Shown here: piece after piece, positions 21,994 through 33,303 of the stretch
How positions within the stretch are numbered: position 1 is the stretch's first letter
How the letters are laid out: every line of letters starts with the position of its first letter
Assembly (NCBI GenBank): GCA_037576195.1
Contig: CM075101.1
Location: 51,336,001-51,400,000, forward strand
Length of the DNA stretch: 64,000 nucleotides
Direction: 5' to 3'
Source of the DNA: Phytoseiulus persimilis
Taxonomy: Eukaryota; Arthropoda; Arachnida; Mesostigmata; Phytoseiidae
Notes under the pieces: generated by a model
Seen by the model: the letters and a program-made list of their open reading frames with translations, nothing else
Told to the model about the DNA's origin: nothing
The model's database searches: none
Position numbers and translations under genes: made by a program

Positions 21994-23027
21994 TCAGGAG
22001 CGTAACAGGTTGGCCAGCGTGATACGAAGTTCTCTCTCCATTTCTGTCAGATCGGGGGCGTCCTCCAAAAGCCACTGTTCGTCAACGGTGGATTCTTCTC
22101 TGCATAGCGGACACGAATTACTTCTGAGTTGCCATTCCTGTATACAATTCGGGCAGAACGAGTGCGCACATGGCAGAGAGACTTGAGGCAGTCTATCTAA
22201 GCAAACACAGCAGAGATCGTCATCAGCTGGGAGATCTGCAACGTGAATTAAGCATTTAGGCATCTAATGATGGCGATATGTGTAACTCCAGCTTTATGAG
22301 TCTAGCTGTTAGCGGGGACGCGGTTTGCCCCCGCGCTCCAGACCTACCTGAGGGTCTCCTAGTGACTGTTGCAGGAGCTGACGGTGCGTTCAGAAGCTGT
22401 TTACTCATCATAACGTTGTGGTATACTGTGATGAACTGGCGGAGATTTATTTCCTGTGGGGAGTTGCGACAGGGAGAGAACGTGAGTCCAGGCTTCATCG
22501 CTTAGAATAGCGGTTCCCGATATCGGCGCCGCGACATCCGAAGCGTGTGATACCTCCTCTGTTCCAGGAGAAGGCAGTATCGAAGGCTGCCGCAGCCGAG
22601 AACGTTTGAGAAACACAGATGAGGAACGTTTGAATTGCGACATCCCATATCTCTCCATGGCCGGGACGTACCTTAACGAGTTCTTCGCTCGACTGCAAGT
22701 CTTTCACTCGACACGTGAAACGGATACCTTGCCTCCAGAAAACTTGGTCATCTGTGAAGCCCACGACATCGACGCGTACCTACAGAGGGTGGAGAATGGG
22801 ATTCCATCAAGTCGCGGCGCGAATCTCACACCATGCGGCATTTCCCTCAACATTCTGGAACAGGCAACTTGAAGATCATGAAGCGCACCCACCTCACGGC
22901 CCTTGAGATCAAGACCAGCTTCATTCAAATCTATCATCATCTTCGTCACAGCATCCCTATTCAGTAGGGCTATATCTCTGAGTTGTTTGAGCTCTCTCGT
23001 CACCGCCACACTTTGCTGGGCTCCCAT
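21994..23027 (-). CDS. RNF141: RING finger protein 141 (E3 ubiquitin ligase)
   Basis: Four exons on the minus strand: 23027-22893 (starts MGAQQS, like the MGQQ N-terminus of vertebrate RNF141), 22779-22672, 22453-22348, 22235-21994. Phases 0, 0 and 1 join them into 196 residues (human about 230). Exon 2 has the VFWRQGIRFTCRVK region and exon 3 the NLRQFITVYHNV helix typical of the family. The last exon holds a C3HC4 RING: CCVC, then CAHSFC, C-x2-W-type helix and CPLC, followed by the family tail EQWLLEDAPDLTEM. The N-terminal Met-Gly could be myristoylated, as proposed for the vertebrate protein. The product should transfer ubiquitin from an E2, and membrane association is likely. Identification is firm; the upstream 5' UTR is not resolved. 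Confidence 0.88.
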
Positions 23028-24484
23028 CTCGCTATGATCTGTTTGATGAAACAACTTACGCATCCGATAGAACTTTCGCACGACCGAATTTTTTTTTGGC
23101 ACCCATCAACCTCCGTATCAAGTGTAGAGTAGGCATTGGTCTGGGAAGAGAATCACACGAACAATTTTTCATGTCATTCTCTTAATGATTCGGAGTACGG
23201 ACACCACCCGTGATCGTTTACGTTAAAGCGCCCGGAGAGAACAGCGTAAGGTAATTTTGGACGGAAGCCTCGTATCTCGAGGATGAGTGGGAAAAGCTTC
23301 AAGAATGAATGAGTTGGGAATTCGAACGAGGGGGTGTGATGATCATGAGCTATCAGAGCACCACGAACGAAGTAGCGCTCGCTAGTAGAATGAGAGTGAA
23401 CGTCCCACTCTAGTAATCACGGCGTCCCGCAGACTCATCAAAAGCCGCAGTGGTCGACGAATCGATTCCCCTCAGAGCAGTTCAGAGGCAAGACTCACCT
23501 GTTTGGGAGTCGGGGAGACCCGGACAACTCCAGAGAAAATCGCTCCGAACCCCAGAGTAACTTAGAACAGCTGATCATAAGAAGGTGAGATGACGATTGC
23601 GCTGATGGCCTTCCGCGGAGAACATCACGTCCTTCACCCGCGCTTCACATGATACTCTACCTTCGAAGTCACGTTCTCTGCATTTGGACCGTCGCTGTCA
23701 GAGAAAAACGCTGAGAATTCGTTCGAAGCGCAGGAATTGGACGCATAAGTCACCTGTCGGCGTCGAGGCGAGTGTCAATATCGAGCGAGAAGCCCAGGCC
23801 CACACACCTGCTATATAGACTGGGGTACCAAGTTGTATGCGACAAGCTTTCGTCGAGTCCGCCGCACGAGCAGTGCTAGTAGAAGCCTGAATTCACCTTG
23901 AATACCCATCCAAGTGGATCGTAAGTGAGATACGGCGTGAGCAGGACGAGCGCCAGCATTTCTGCCTGAGGGCGTCTGCTATGAATACAACTTCGACACA
24001 GCCTGTTTTGAAAGGGCCGCTGTCAATGCGCCCCTGCTTCCGTTGCCACTCTTCCATTCGGAGCAACTGAATGTTTTCTGACAGTACCCTGTTGAGCAGT
24101 TGATCAACATCTGAGAAGTAAATCCGGGAGAGCTACAGTGAGTAATATTCTAGGTTGGTGTGATTCCGCAATGATCGAACACCAGGAGCTTCCTCGGTCA
24201 CCGAGCAGGTTAAGGAGTTGAACTCAAGGCAGTGAGACAGTTCACGGCCTTGTTTCTTCCGTGCGAACATCTGTGACTTCGATACCTTGCGTATGAATTC
24301 AGAGGCCCAGGCGGGGCGAGATGTGCTTTTTTCGGACTCTAAGAGCGGGTATGCAGGTCAAGTTCGAACTGCGAAGCTTCGGATATACGTTTCCGGACAC
24401 AGAATGTGACACGGTGGCTCCAACTATCCCAGAGAGGCGAATGTCTGTTCATATGTTCCCTCAATGAATCGGAATCTGAAAAAA
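23028..24484. other. Divergent intergenic region between RNF141 and SCOC
   Basis: This 1.4 kb must contain both promoters or 5' UTRs, since RNF141 leaves to the left and SCOC to the right. The T-run near 23089-23097 lies just upstream of the RNF141 ATG. No convincing TATA box, repeat or coding exon is seen. Confidence 0.4.
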
Positions 24485-24502
24485 ATGGAAATACTTCCAG
24501 GA

Positions 24503-25524
24503 ATGGCAGAACGAGCGCCGGTGGTGAGCGGGCTGAATTTGGATGATGACATCCCACTCGCCGATGTGGACGGTGAGGAAGTGAAAGAATCCAGCCCAGA
24601 TGGCCCACCTGTTAGCGGCATTCAGAGGTGAGATCTAGTGGTGACCCTCTATCTAGATGTATGATGGGACCCGTTAGAACACCTTCAAACGGACCCAAGA
24701 TGAACTGGGACATTTTCGGAAGCACGTCGTGATAGATTCGTGGGATCGGCAGTTTTCGGCGAGCTGTGCACATGTCCCGACGTTCAGGAACGTCTTCCAA
24801 TAGTTTTCCGAACGATTCGGGGCCCTGGGTCCCATTCTTCGAAATCGTTGCTAAGCAGTTGAGCTTCCCATGGAGGGGGACGGCGAGGATAAATCAGCCC
24901 ATTACGCCTTCCTCGACTCAGGAGAGACTCGTTGATAACTTCGTCCCTCGTTCATTTTGGGTTGTTTTCCAGGAGTGGTAGCGTTCCTGTCGTAGACGAT
25001 CACCTTTACTTCGAAGAAGAGAACCACGATGGCTCAACTTTTTCATGTGAGATAGGGTTTCGTTGTGCCGGGGGATTCGGTCGCAGAATGCTCCGGGTCT
25101 ACGTATTCTCTGACGTGAAATTTCGAATGTTCGCAGCCCTGGACCATGATTTGAACGCCGATGAGTCTGAGGAGAAGTCCCGCCTCATATCTCAAGTCCT
25201 TGAGCTCCAGAACACCCTGGATGGTATGGTACACGAGAATCTAGCCCTCGAACAGAGCACACTTCGTAACGTCCGTAATTGGTTGAAACTCATTCACATC
25301 GGAACCTCTCTATCTCTCCCTAAGGCCTCGCTATTGGTTCTAATGCTACGATCAATTTGAAACTTGCAGACTTATCACAACGTGTAGATTGCGTCAAAGA
25401 AGAGAACCTCAAACTCAAGTCTGAGAATCAAGTCTTAGGTCAATATATAGAAAACCTTATGTCTGCGTCATCGGTCTTCCAATCCACGCATCAACAGCAG
25501 CAGTCTGGTGGACGGAAAAAATGA
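24503..25524 (+). CDS. SCOC: Short coiled-coil protein (SCOC homolog)
   Basis: Exons 24503-24627, 24973-25046, 25137-25223 and 25370-25524 join with phases 2, 1 and 1 into about 146 residues. The N-terminal half is acidic and disordered. The C-terminal half is the SCOC coiled coil: [20 protein letters not shown], then [19 protein letters not shown] and [11 protein letters not shown], nearly identical to the vertebrate protein. The end is a Gln-rich tail ([13 protein letters not shown]). SCOC acts at the Golgi, binding Arl1-type small GTPases and FEZ1/UVRAG in autophagy. The start is uncertain: in-frame ATGs at 24485 and 24464 precede 24503, and a CTTCCAG at 24500 might instead be an acceptor that would make 24503 the true start. 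Confidence 0.9.
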
Positions 25525-26150
25525 AGAACCATTGTCGGATGCTTCCTGTGCTGGGATCACCACGCCTGTGCTTCATGCGTCACAAAGACTCAAGCTTCTG
25601 ATGACTGCTGCCTCCTCGGCGCTTCAACCATCCTTCGTCGACGAGAAAAATGTTATTTCTGGTAGAACGTTCAACTTCCGCACTCCTCTGTGAGAAATTT
25701 CTTCTCTTCGCTAGCTTCGACTATCGCATCGGATGAGGGCAAACGAACACGAGTCTAAACTTCGTTCAATGATCGAAGAGGATTTGCTCCCAAGCGATCT
25801 TCACCGAGCAAGCATCGGCCGGAGAACCTCGAGGCGCACCGCGGCGCGTGCGGATGATCTTCTTCAGATGGGAGACAGGGACTCCCACGTTCTTCCGAAC
25901 GATGATGAGTTCGGAGGTCAAACACAATGAGGACAGCGTTTTAATATTTCCAGCAAAATTGTGGTTTCCCTCCAAACAACAACTGCACGCATTTATTGTT
26001 TCTTCAATAAAGTCCCATGGCTGCCCCATAAGCCTCTGATTCTTTTTACATTGTGATACGCGAGAACCGTGAGTAATCGGAGCGTGGGAGCCCTCATTTA
26101 TCATCTATAGCTCTCGAGACAACGATAATGATGCTTCCAGCAACTTGCCA
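25525..26150. other. Convergent 3' ends of SCOC and MCRS1
   Basis: Non-coding on both strands as far as I can see. It holds the opposed poly(A) signals at 25992-26011. A 65-codon plus-strand frame at 25733-25930 looks like chance. Confidence 0.45.
25992..26011. terminator. Opposed poly(A) signals of MCRS1 (-) and SCOC (+)
   Basis: TTTATT at 25992-25997 (AATAAA on the minus strand) and AATAAA at 26006-26011 on the plus strand are 8 bp apart. Cleavage 10-30 bp past each signal would make the two 3' UTRs overlap by a few tens of bases. Confidence 0.5.
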
Positions 26151-28929
26151 TCACTGGATGTGGTTTGCCAATCCGCTGTTAATCAGTTTTTGATTGACCA
26201 AGAACACGAATCGTAGTCCAGCTAGCTCGACAACCGAATTGTGGTTCAATCTGGAATGGAAAATTCCGTTCCAAATAACGCTCGGCCATTTTTCGATGAA
26301 CTCCTTTGACCTATCTTCGAGTCGCAGGAATTCAAATCGTAAGCTTCAGCGCGTTGTTGACAGGCGATAATTCTAGCGCAGCCGGAGTCAACTCGGTGCC
26401 ATACCTCAATTTGTTCCCCGTGAGAACAGGGTTGCCATCCACGTATACGGGCCGCTTTCCTTCGTTTGCGAACACAAATTCCCCGTTATTCCGGAGCTTG
26501 ATGATCGCTTGCCGTCGGGAGACCTAGAAGTGGGGAGCAGTTTCAGGTTTGAGATCCTTTCAGACCCCGTTTTTCTATCGGAATCGAGTACTCTAAAGGC
26601 ACATTGTGGATATCAGAGAGAATACTGAGAGAGCTCACCTTGTACGCGTAACCTTCAAGACTGAAGTCTATATCGACTTTTATCTCTCTTGACGACCTCC
26701 CGAGAGATATCTCCTTCGAGCGCATCAAGTACCTGACCGATCTTCCCCTAGAAAGCAACGGCATTGGTCTTGTGATATCAGGCAGTTGATTCTTCCTGAC
26801 CTCAAGCATGATTGGGACGGGATATTCCAGATTCCGTGTTACCTCAGAACTGCCAGTGTCTGGTTGTCAACGTCGGGAACAACTTTTTTCTTGCAATCAT
26901 CCTTTGCGTCAGCGGACATAGCGTGCCAGAGCGGCAATTCGGCTTCAAGACGTTTCATTTCCTTCCGTGCAGACCGTTGGAGCTGACGGAGTTCGTTGTC
27001 CAAGGCGAAGTCTCGCCGGCGGTTGCATCGCTGAAAAACGCAAGCGACGTCGGAGACGGCAGAGCGGCGACACACGCTCAAGGAATATATACCGCGGTCG
27101 AGGAGCATCTATTCGCCAAGTCTACTGATTCCTTAGCTTGGCCCTTCAAGTTTGCAGCTAATGCGTAGTCGTCTTGGTCGCCTCCGTTCGCTGCGGCCAG
27201 CTCCGGCACGCAACCGACAGAAGGAGATCGCACCGATACCGCGATTCGTTCCGGACCCACTCCGTCTTTCCATTCGTCGACAGTCCCTCATAAGGTAGGC
27301 TATCCGTAATAGACAAAGAAAAGCTTACCGACTCCATTTCAGCGTCATCGTACTCATCCTCAACATCGGAGAAATTAAGGAAAATGTGTTTTTCCACCGA
27401 TGCTGGGATGTGTTGATCTGCTAATAAATAGTACTGTTTCATCAACTGCCAGTGCTTCAACAGAGATTTCGCAGACCGACGTGGATGGAACACCTGCGAG
27501 ATAGTAGGTCAGTGATCAAGGCTGTCATGGCCGTACTCTATTTCCACTCAAGGAGTCCAGGACAGGTATATACTCACGTCCTTGTTGGCGTCCAGAATCG
27601 ACTGGAACATCTTTTGATCGTCATAACTGCTGATATTGGATAGAATGGCCTCTTCTTCTTCGCTGAACGGGCATTTTCTCTCGAGGTATTCAATCGTGGA
27701 TGGATGGAGCTCGGCAATTCCCTGACGGATTGCTTCCGAGGATCCCTCTGACGAGTAAAGCAATGTTTTCCAACGAGAATGTATCTGCGGAGAACGAGTA
27801 AGAACGTGGCCCATCAAATTTAGCTGAGTCAAATTGTTAGCCTCAAGGTCGACACGGGTAAGCCGATGGCTTGGGACATGGCTATATCCAGCAGTTGGGC
27901 TGTCATAGAAAACAAGTTGAAATGCGGACCTGTTGCAGGCTGAAAGGGTATGAGAACTTCGTTCCTTTGTGAACCAGCTCCAGATCCTTGATCTGGATGA
28001 CTGCTTGCATCAGAAGGTGGTCGTCTGATGGTTTCCAATATTCGATCTCGTCTTCAGACTCGTCAACCTGAGCGCTCAAAGATGAGTATGGAGGGACTCC
28101 TGACATGAGTGGGGATGCGGGTATCGAAGCAGTACCGCCGGTCTGAAGCTCATCGAACTGAAATTAGGCACGATCTTAGACACTGGAAGGGGAATCCTCT
28201 TCGTACATTGATCGTGGAATGTCTTGACCAACCTGGACTTCGACCTTTCGTTTCTTGGAAGATCTGGGTATCGACTTCGGGGGCCGGACAGTCTGGTTCG
28301 GCGTGTCTCTGACTTTCGCATCTCTCGCCTTGGATTCTTTGACCGGGTTCCCAACCGAGATCTCCTGTGGCGAACGAGGAGGCGAGGCTTTTCTGATCTC
28401 TTTCGCGGGTCTCGGCATCTGTCAATAGATCCAGTATAAGCATCAGAGACAGTACATACGTTTTCGAATTGGTGGATCGGTGTCCGACGGTTCTAGAACA
28501 GCTTCAGTAACATTCGAGGGTACCTTGACCACGGCTGCTACGGGTGCTGGTGCTGTCACAGGGTTCTGCAAGGCTCCATGAGCTGTGATCTTCGGTGCCC
28601 CGCCTAAACTGCTCTCAACGATTTCATCGTCGAATCGTCGCCTCTTGATGTGACGTCCACTCCTTAAAATAATCCCTCAGCCGTTGAGTCACCTCGAGTA
28701 TTGATGATTAGAGAAGCTAGGGTCGATACTTTCAATATGAATATATTTTTCGCCATGAACATGGGTGAGAGAATTCATAAGCAAAAATCAATACTTCTGG
28801 ACGATCAGATTCCATCGTCATTATGTGAGGCCCCAATGATTAGTCTGTAGCATAAGACAGGAAGAAACGTGTCTCTCACCTGGTTGCTTCCACAGAATCA
28901 GCTTCAACGTCTTCTTCTCTCTCGGACAT
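26151..28929 (-). CDS. MCRS1: Microspherule protein 1 homolog (FHA-domain nuclear factor)
   Basis: Ten minus-strand exons: 28929-28880, 28662-28524, 28418-28233, 28157-27930, 27784-27578, 27493-27329, 27030-26843, 26747-26639, 26523-26405, 26250-26151. All phases agree, giving about 496 residues (human 462). Family landmarks in order: GRHIKRRRFDDEIVESSL; a Lys/Pro-rich basic segment (KSIPRSSKKRKVEVQ); YWKPSDDHLLMQAVIQIKDL; RWKTLLY; LLKHWQLMKQYYLLADQ; FSDVEDEYDD; a coiled coil (ELRQLQRSARKEMKRLEAEL); DNQTLAVLRGR; and a C-terminal FHA domain (GRSVRYLMRSKEISLGR, RRQAIIKLRNNGEF, NHNSVVELAGLRFVFL). MCRS1 is a nuclear subunit of INO80 and NSL chromatin complexes and also acts at spindle microtubule minus ends. 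The donor at 28524 (AAG|GTACCC) was preferred to the stronger-looking C|GTATGT at 28460 because only it keeps the frame into the basic exon; exons 2 and 3 are the least certain. Confidence 0.92.
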
Positions 28930-31900
28930 CTAGTGGAGGATCTCGTTTGTTTGGGTTTAGATATCCGCTACTTCGGTGCTATCCGAATCAGAAGCCTGCG
29001 CTGTTGGACTTCTTTACGGATAACTAGGGATGGAAGTTCGCCGCAGAGCCGATTCTTCGGACGCACGTTGATAAGCACCACGGAACAAATAAGTTAACGA
29101 GATCCGTTCCAAAGGAACACCGACTTCTATGGCAGGAGCGTGATAGACTGTTGATGATGATGCTGATCACTGCTTGGAACACTTCCGGCTTCAAGGCGGC
29201 TGAATAGAACATCTTTCAGGGCCCGGCAGAGCAACGAGGGTTCGAAATACCATTGGAGTCGCTCTCATCGATGATCTCGGGCCTGATTGATGGGATTCCT
29301 CATCTGAGGCACAAGACCGGAAGATTCAATTGCTCTGCGCGCCATCCGATTCCGGAAAGCGGATGCCGAGCGAACTGCTTGAATCTCCGAAACAGTGAAG
29401 TCGGGCAGCAGCCCCATTATCACCCTTATCTACTCCTTGGATCACTTGATCTCGAGCACATGGGAAAAAACCGGTATCGACGGTTGAACGCGGTGCATCG
29501 GTCGGAGTAACCCCGGGCAGATCCCAAGCAATCCTTCTCCGAAGTGCCAAGGACTGGGCTGCAAGAATTGGATTCGCCAAAGTTGCTCTTTCAGACACGT
29601 CTGAGGCTCTCTGCTCAAATTGCCTAGGACCGTTGACTGAACGGGCGAGAAGGTGAGCGGGCCAGGAGGACGTGGGAGAAGTCCTCTCCCGGCCGACCCT
29701 TAGGGGCTCGATTCCATCATCTACACCAGTGTAAGCCCGAATGCTTAAGGCAGACCTGGCCTGCGCCCTCGGAGAGTTCCTTGAATGGAGCTGGGGTGGT
29801 TCTATTTTTTCCACCCAGGTCGGAACATTCGTGGCTTCGATCCTGAGGTCCGATCCCGATATAAGAGGACAATGAAAACATTTGTTCGTGCACTTCAATA
29901 TGATCGTCCCATATTCGCGGACAGCTATCGTCTTCCCGACCTACCGAGCTGCGGAGACGACCTGGGGAAATGAGAAAATGACAAACTTCAGAGTCGATTT
30001 TCTCCTCTTTGATGGCATACTCACTCAAAACTGCTATACGCGTCGACGCCTTTTCTACCTCCACTTGCTATCCATATGATTGACACTTTCAAAGGAGTTT
30101 TGGATGATCGAAAGAAACCTCGGGGCTCTGAGGATGACCTCATTTCATTCATCAACGTTGAGAGTCTTGGTGGATCACGTCGCGACCGTTGATAAGACCT
30201 TTTTCCTTGACGCATGCGAAAAACTGCTAAGCTGCGCACAGAGCACATCTTCAGGCTGGTCATCGTAGCTGGAAAGATGCCGATCTTTTTCTTCTTTATT
30301 TGCCAGAATCAGTCGGGAATCGCGTTTCCTAGAGCGGCTCAACGATTGCCTTTTCCTGTTGGCATTCCTCGAAGAGCTGACCGAGAAACTTCAGAGGTCA
30401 ACCGATCAAATTCGAAGCAGTCAGGCTTTCCTCGAGACAGGATGCTCGGCTCAGGATCCGTTAGACTTGTCTCCGAAACGCAGCGAGAGAGGTGGAAACT
30501 CTGCGGCTTTCTAGCTGAACGGATCGGACCGGAGAATCACTAACCACCTTGGGAGGGAATTCTTCTCATTTTTCAGTCATTGTCATTCGGTACTCACAGT
30601 GATCGGTTCTGGAAACGTGGAAGCGGGACAAGCATTATGGTGGAGAATGGATTTCGGAGATTTTGAGATTCAATATCGCCATGCTGAGGAGCCGTAATCG
30701 GCCATTATGCGCTGCTTTTCGGGCTAAGCAGGCTCGCTGAGGAACCCGTTGTCGAGGAACGCATCAGCTTTGACCCTTTCGAAGCAAAGTTGGGGAATGT
30801 GGAGCTAGGTGAAGGTCTCACGACGGGGACAACGTTGAGCGTGGTCAGCTTTTCAAGGGCTAACACGTGAAAATCCTTGCCTCGCGTGTCAACTCAGGTG
30901 AGAAAAAGGTTCCAGGTGGGGTTTCTTCATAGACATTTTCTGTGAACACACTGGAATGCCGGAAAGGCGATGTTGCGTCGGGAAAAGCCAAACGAATGGT
31001 TGATCGTGAGCCTTGGTGAGCCCATTGGGTGAGCGACTCTATGGTGGTGATAGCTCTCGATCGGGCGAACATTGTTGTCGGAGTGATTGCCTCCGATCCG
31101 GGAAGAAAGCTCCTATGCCGATGCGCTGTGACGGTATTTTCAGTGATTCCTATGCTACGCGATTCTCTCACAGCCAGTTTACTCCGAAACTAACGACAGG
31201 TCTCGTTCTTCCAGAGAAGGGCTTGGCGGCATCAGCGAGGCAGCAACATATTGCCTCCAGCTATCAAGTTCGCCTCGTAAGACGTTCTTCCGCGTCCTCC
31301 TCCCCTTCTTTCCGTGCACCTTCGGAGCTCGACCTCATGGCCACCAATTCGAAAAAAATGGAGAAGCGTCGCGGAGCTGAGGATGGCGGCTACGAAAATC
31401 CTGTGGCCTGCTTCATTTCCAGAGGATCGGCCCCGAGCGGTGTCCTACGCGTGGCTCGAGTCAGAACTCATCTCTCCTCCCCCGTTGGAATTTTTCCGCC
31501 TTACTAGTCCAGTCTTCCAACGACTCACTCAGAACCCTCCCGTCGGATGCAAATAATGATCATGATTGGAGTTGCTTGTTTCGAGCCTGTACCCCAAACG
31601 ATACTTTCGTTCCGGGTTTCAAGTATGGAATCTGATTTTCGAGACGGAAAACGGCATCATCCAGCAGACATCCCCACTCATGTTCTGACCCCGTCACAAG
31701 TTCTAGAGGGGGAAGAAACCTCGAGTGCTTGGAATCAAACGTTTTGGCACGCGACAACCAAGTACACTTCACCTTGGGGCTCAGCTCTGGAGAGGAGAAA
31801 GACTCGATCATCCCGCGGTCGCGGAGTCATCTTCCATATCCGACCTCGTGAGGACCGGATTCATCCACACGATCTAACATACTGCTGCCTGGTTCTGTTC

Positions 31901-33303
31901 GAATGTAATACTCGCCACTAACCCAGAGCCGAGAGCTGAGGTCAAACCCTTCTTCAGGCTGTGTCTCTCTCAGTAGGGCGTGCCGTTTGCCGGCCAGTTG
32001 GTCCTTCTCTTAGTGAACACCACTCGGCCTACAACACCAGCCTGAGGAGGACCCTAAAGGACCCTGCTTTCAAATTTTGTCTCGCTTAACTCCGTGTATT
32101 CGAAAATAATTGGTTTCAGAAGAGCCCACTGGAAGATGTGCACAGAAGTGAGGTGGTGAAGGAGTCATAAGGTGAGAATCGAGTTCGAGTTCCAGGGATG
32201 ACCCATTGATAATGAGAACATCCCCCAAAGAACAAGCTTTAACAGGTTTGATAAAACCGCGGGGAGCGTCCACGTTCTCCCCGGGAGGTAGCGAGCAGAT
32301 GGCCGAGGCCGGGTTCCACGATTGTTCTGATGTGTGAGTGACTACATCAAATGAAGATGTTCTCCCAATACTGGAAGGGCCTCATAGAGTCGCACCAACC
32401 ACATAGCGTGCAGAAGCTCGGGAAATGGCTATGCTGAATCTTGGGTTCCTACACTGACGATTCTCGAACTGCTACCAGACTAGATGTTGGGCTGATCTTG
32501 GAATTCTCGAAGAATATGTCAGCAACGAGGGTGGACACGAGGCGTCGTAACACCCACGTCCACTCCAGACTCTTTCACTCTCGATCCAATGGAGAGAAGA
32601 CTCAGGAAGAAGCTGTGCTGACTCTGCACTCCCTTCATCAATAATTGTCTTTCTCGCTTGGCCAAGACTCGTGTGCCTTCCCAGAGAAGCAAAGAGGGCG
32701 ACATGAGAGCGTGCTGCCCGACTCTGAGTCTCAGCTTGTTTCCTTCAGTTTGATATGGTGCGACGGCCGATGCGAACGAGGGTCATTCTACTGATACAAC
32801 TATCATCTGACCCTAGTTTTTAAATTCTCATGCGAAGCTCACATGTAGATACTGATTTCTACACGAAGTCTGTCGGGTCGGGCTGATTCCGGGTGGGAAC
32901 TCTGTGAGCGGTCCAAGGGGACTCCAAATTCCATTCACTCCCTCTGGAGCGATCTAGTTCCTAACTCTGGTACAGCGTTGGGTTCCTCTAGGGAGATGGG
33001 GGAGGGGGGGGGGGGGGGGCGAGTTGTCCGCTAAATAGCTCTACGCTCTAGAGCTTATTCACAACGAGTTTTCGAAGCTTGAACTGGATAGAACGATGAA
33101 ATTATTCACATTGACTTAGTTTTCGAATATTTCGTGGCATGGTAGAGTTCACAGTTTTGATCACAAAGCTTACATTTACACGTCAACGACGGCTCGTCGT
33201 AGGTTTCTATTGAACCAGTGTCGGGGGCTTGCTGAATCTTGCAACCATGTTTCTGTTTGCGTATTTTCCGTTATTCTAATTATCGCTACGATTTCTCTAG
33301 GCG
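28930..33303. other. 4.4 kb without a recognised gene
   Basis: It lies between the 5' end of MCRS1 (leftward) and the first Ig exon of sls (rightward), so it should hold both promoters and probably non-coding 5' exons of sls. Open frames of up to 190 codons (29326-29898 minus) and 164 codons (31013-31507 plus) have no recognisable motif. A G-tract lies at 33004-33019. The last 40 bp end in a polypyrimidine tract and CTCTAG at 33300, an acceptor for the exon with ATG 33304. Confidence 0.45.
33004..33019 (+). repeat. Poly(G) tract, 16 G
   Basis: An uninterrupted run of 16 G follows GGGGGA. It lies about 300 bp upstream of the first coding Ig exon. It may be a polymorphic homopolymer or a G-quadruplex former; its length is prone to assembly error. 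Confidence 0.8.

Noticed and set aside
28460-28523. C|GTATGT donor at 28460 as the end of MCRS1 exon 2
   Set aside because: It is the stronger splice consensus, but it puts the following Lys/Pro-rich exon out of frame; AAG|GTACCC at 28524 keeps it. An alternative isoform is not excluded.
29326-29898. 190-codon minus-strand frame
   Set aside because: No motif, no splice support, mixed composition. One frame of this length is expected by chance in 64 kb at this GC.
31013-31507. 164-codon plus-strand frame
   Set aside because: No homology features or splice context; chance length.
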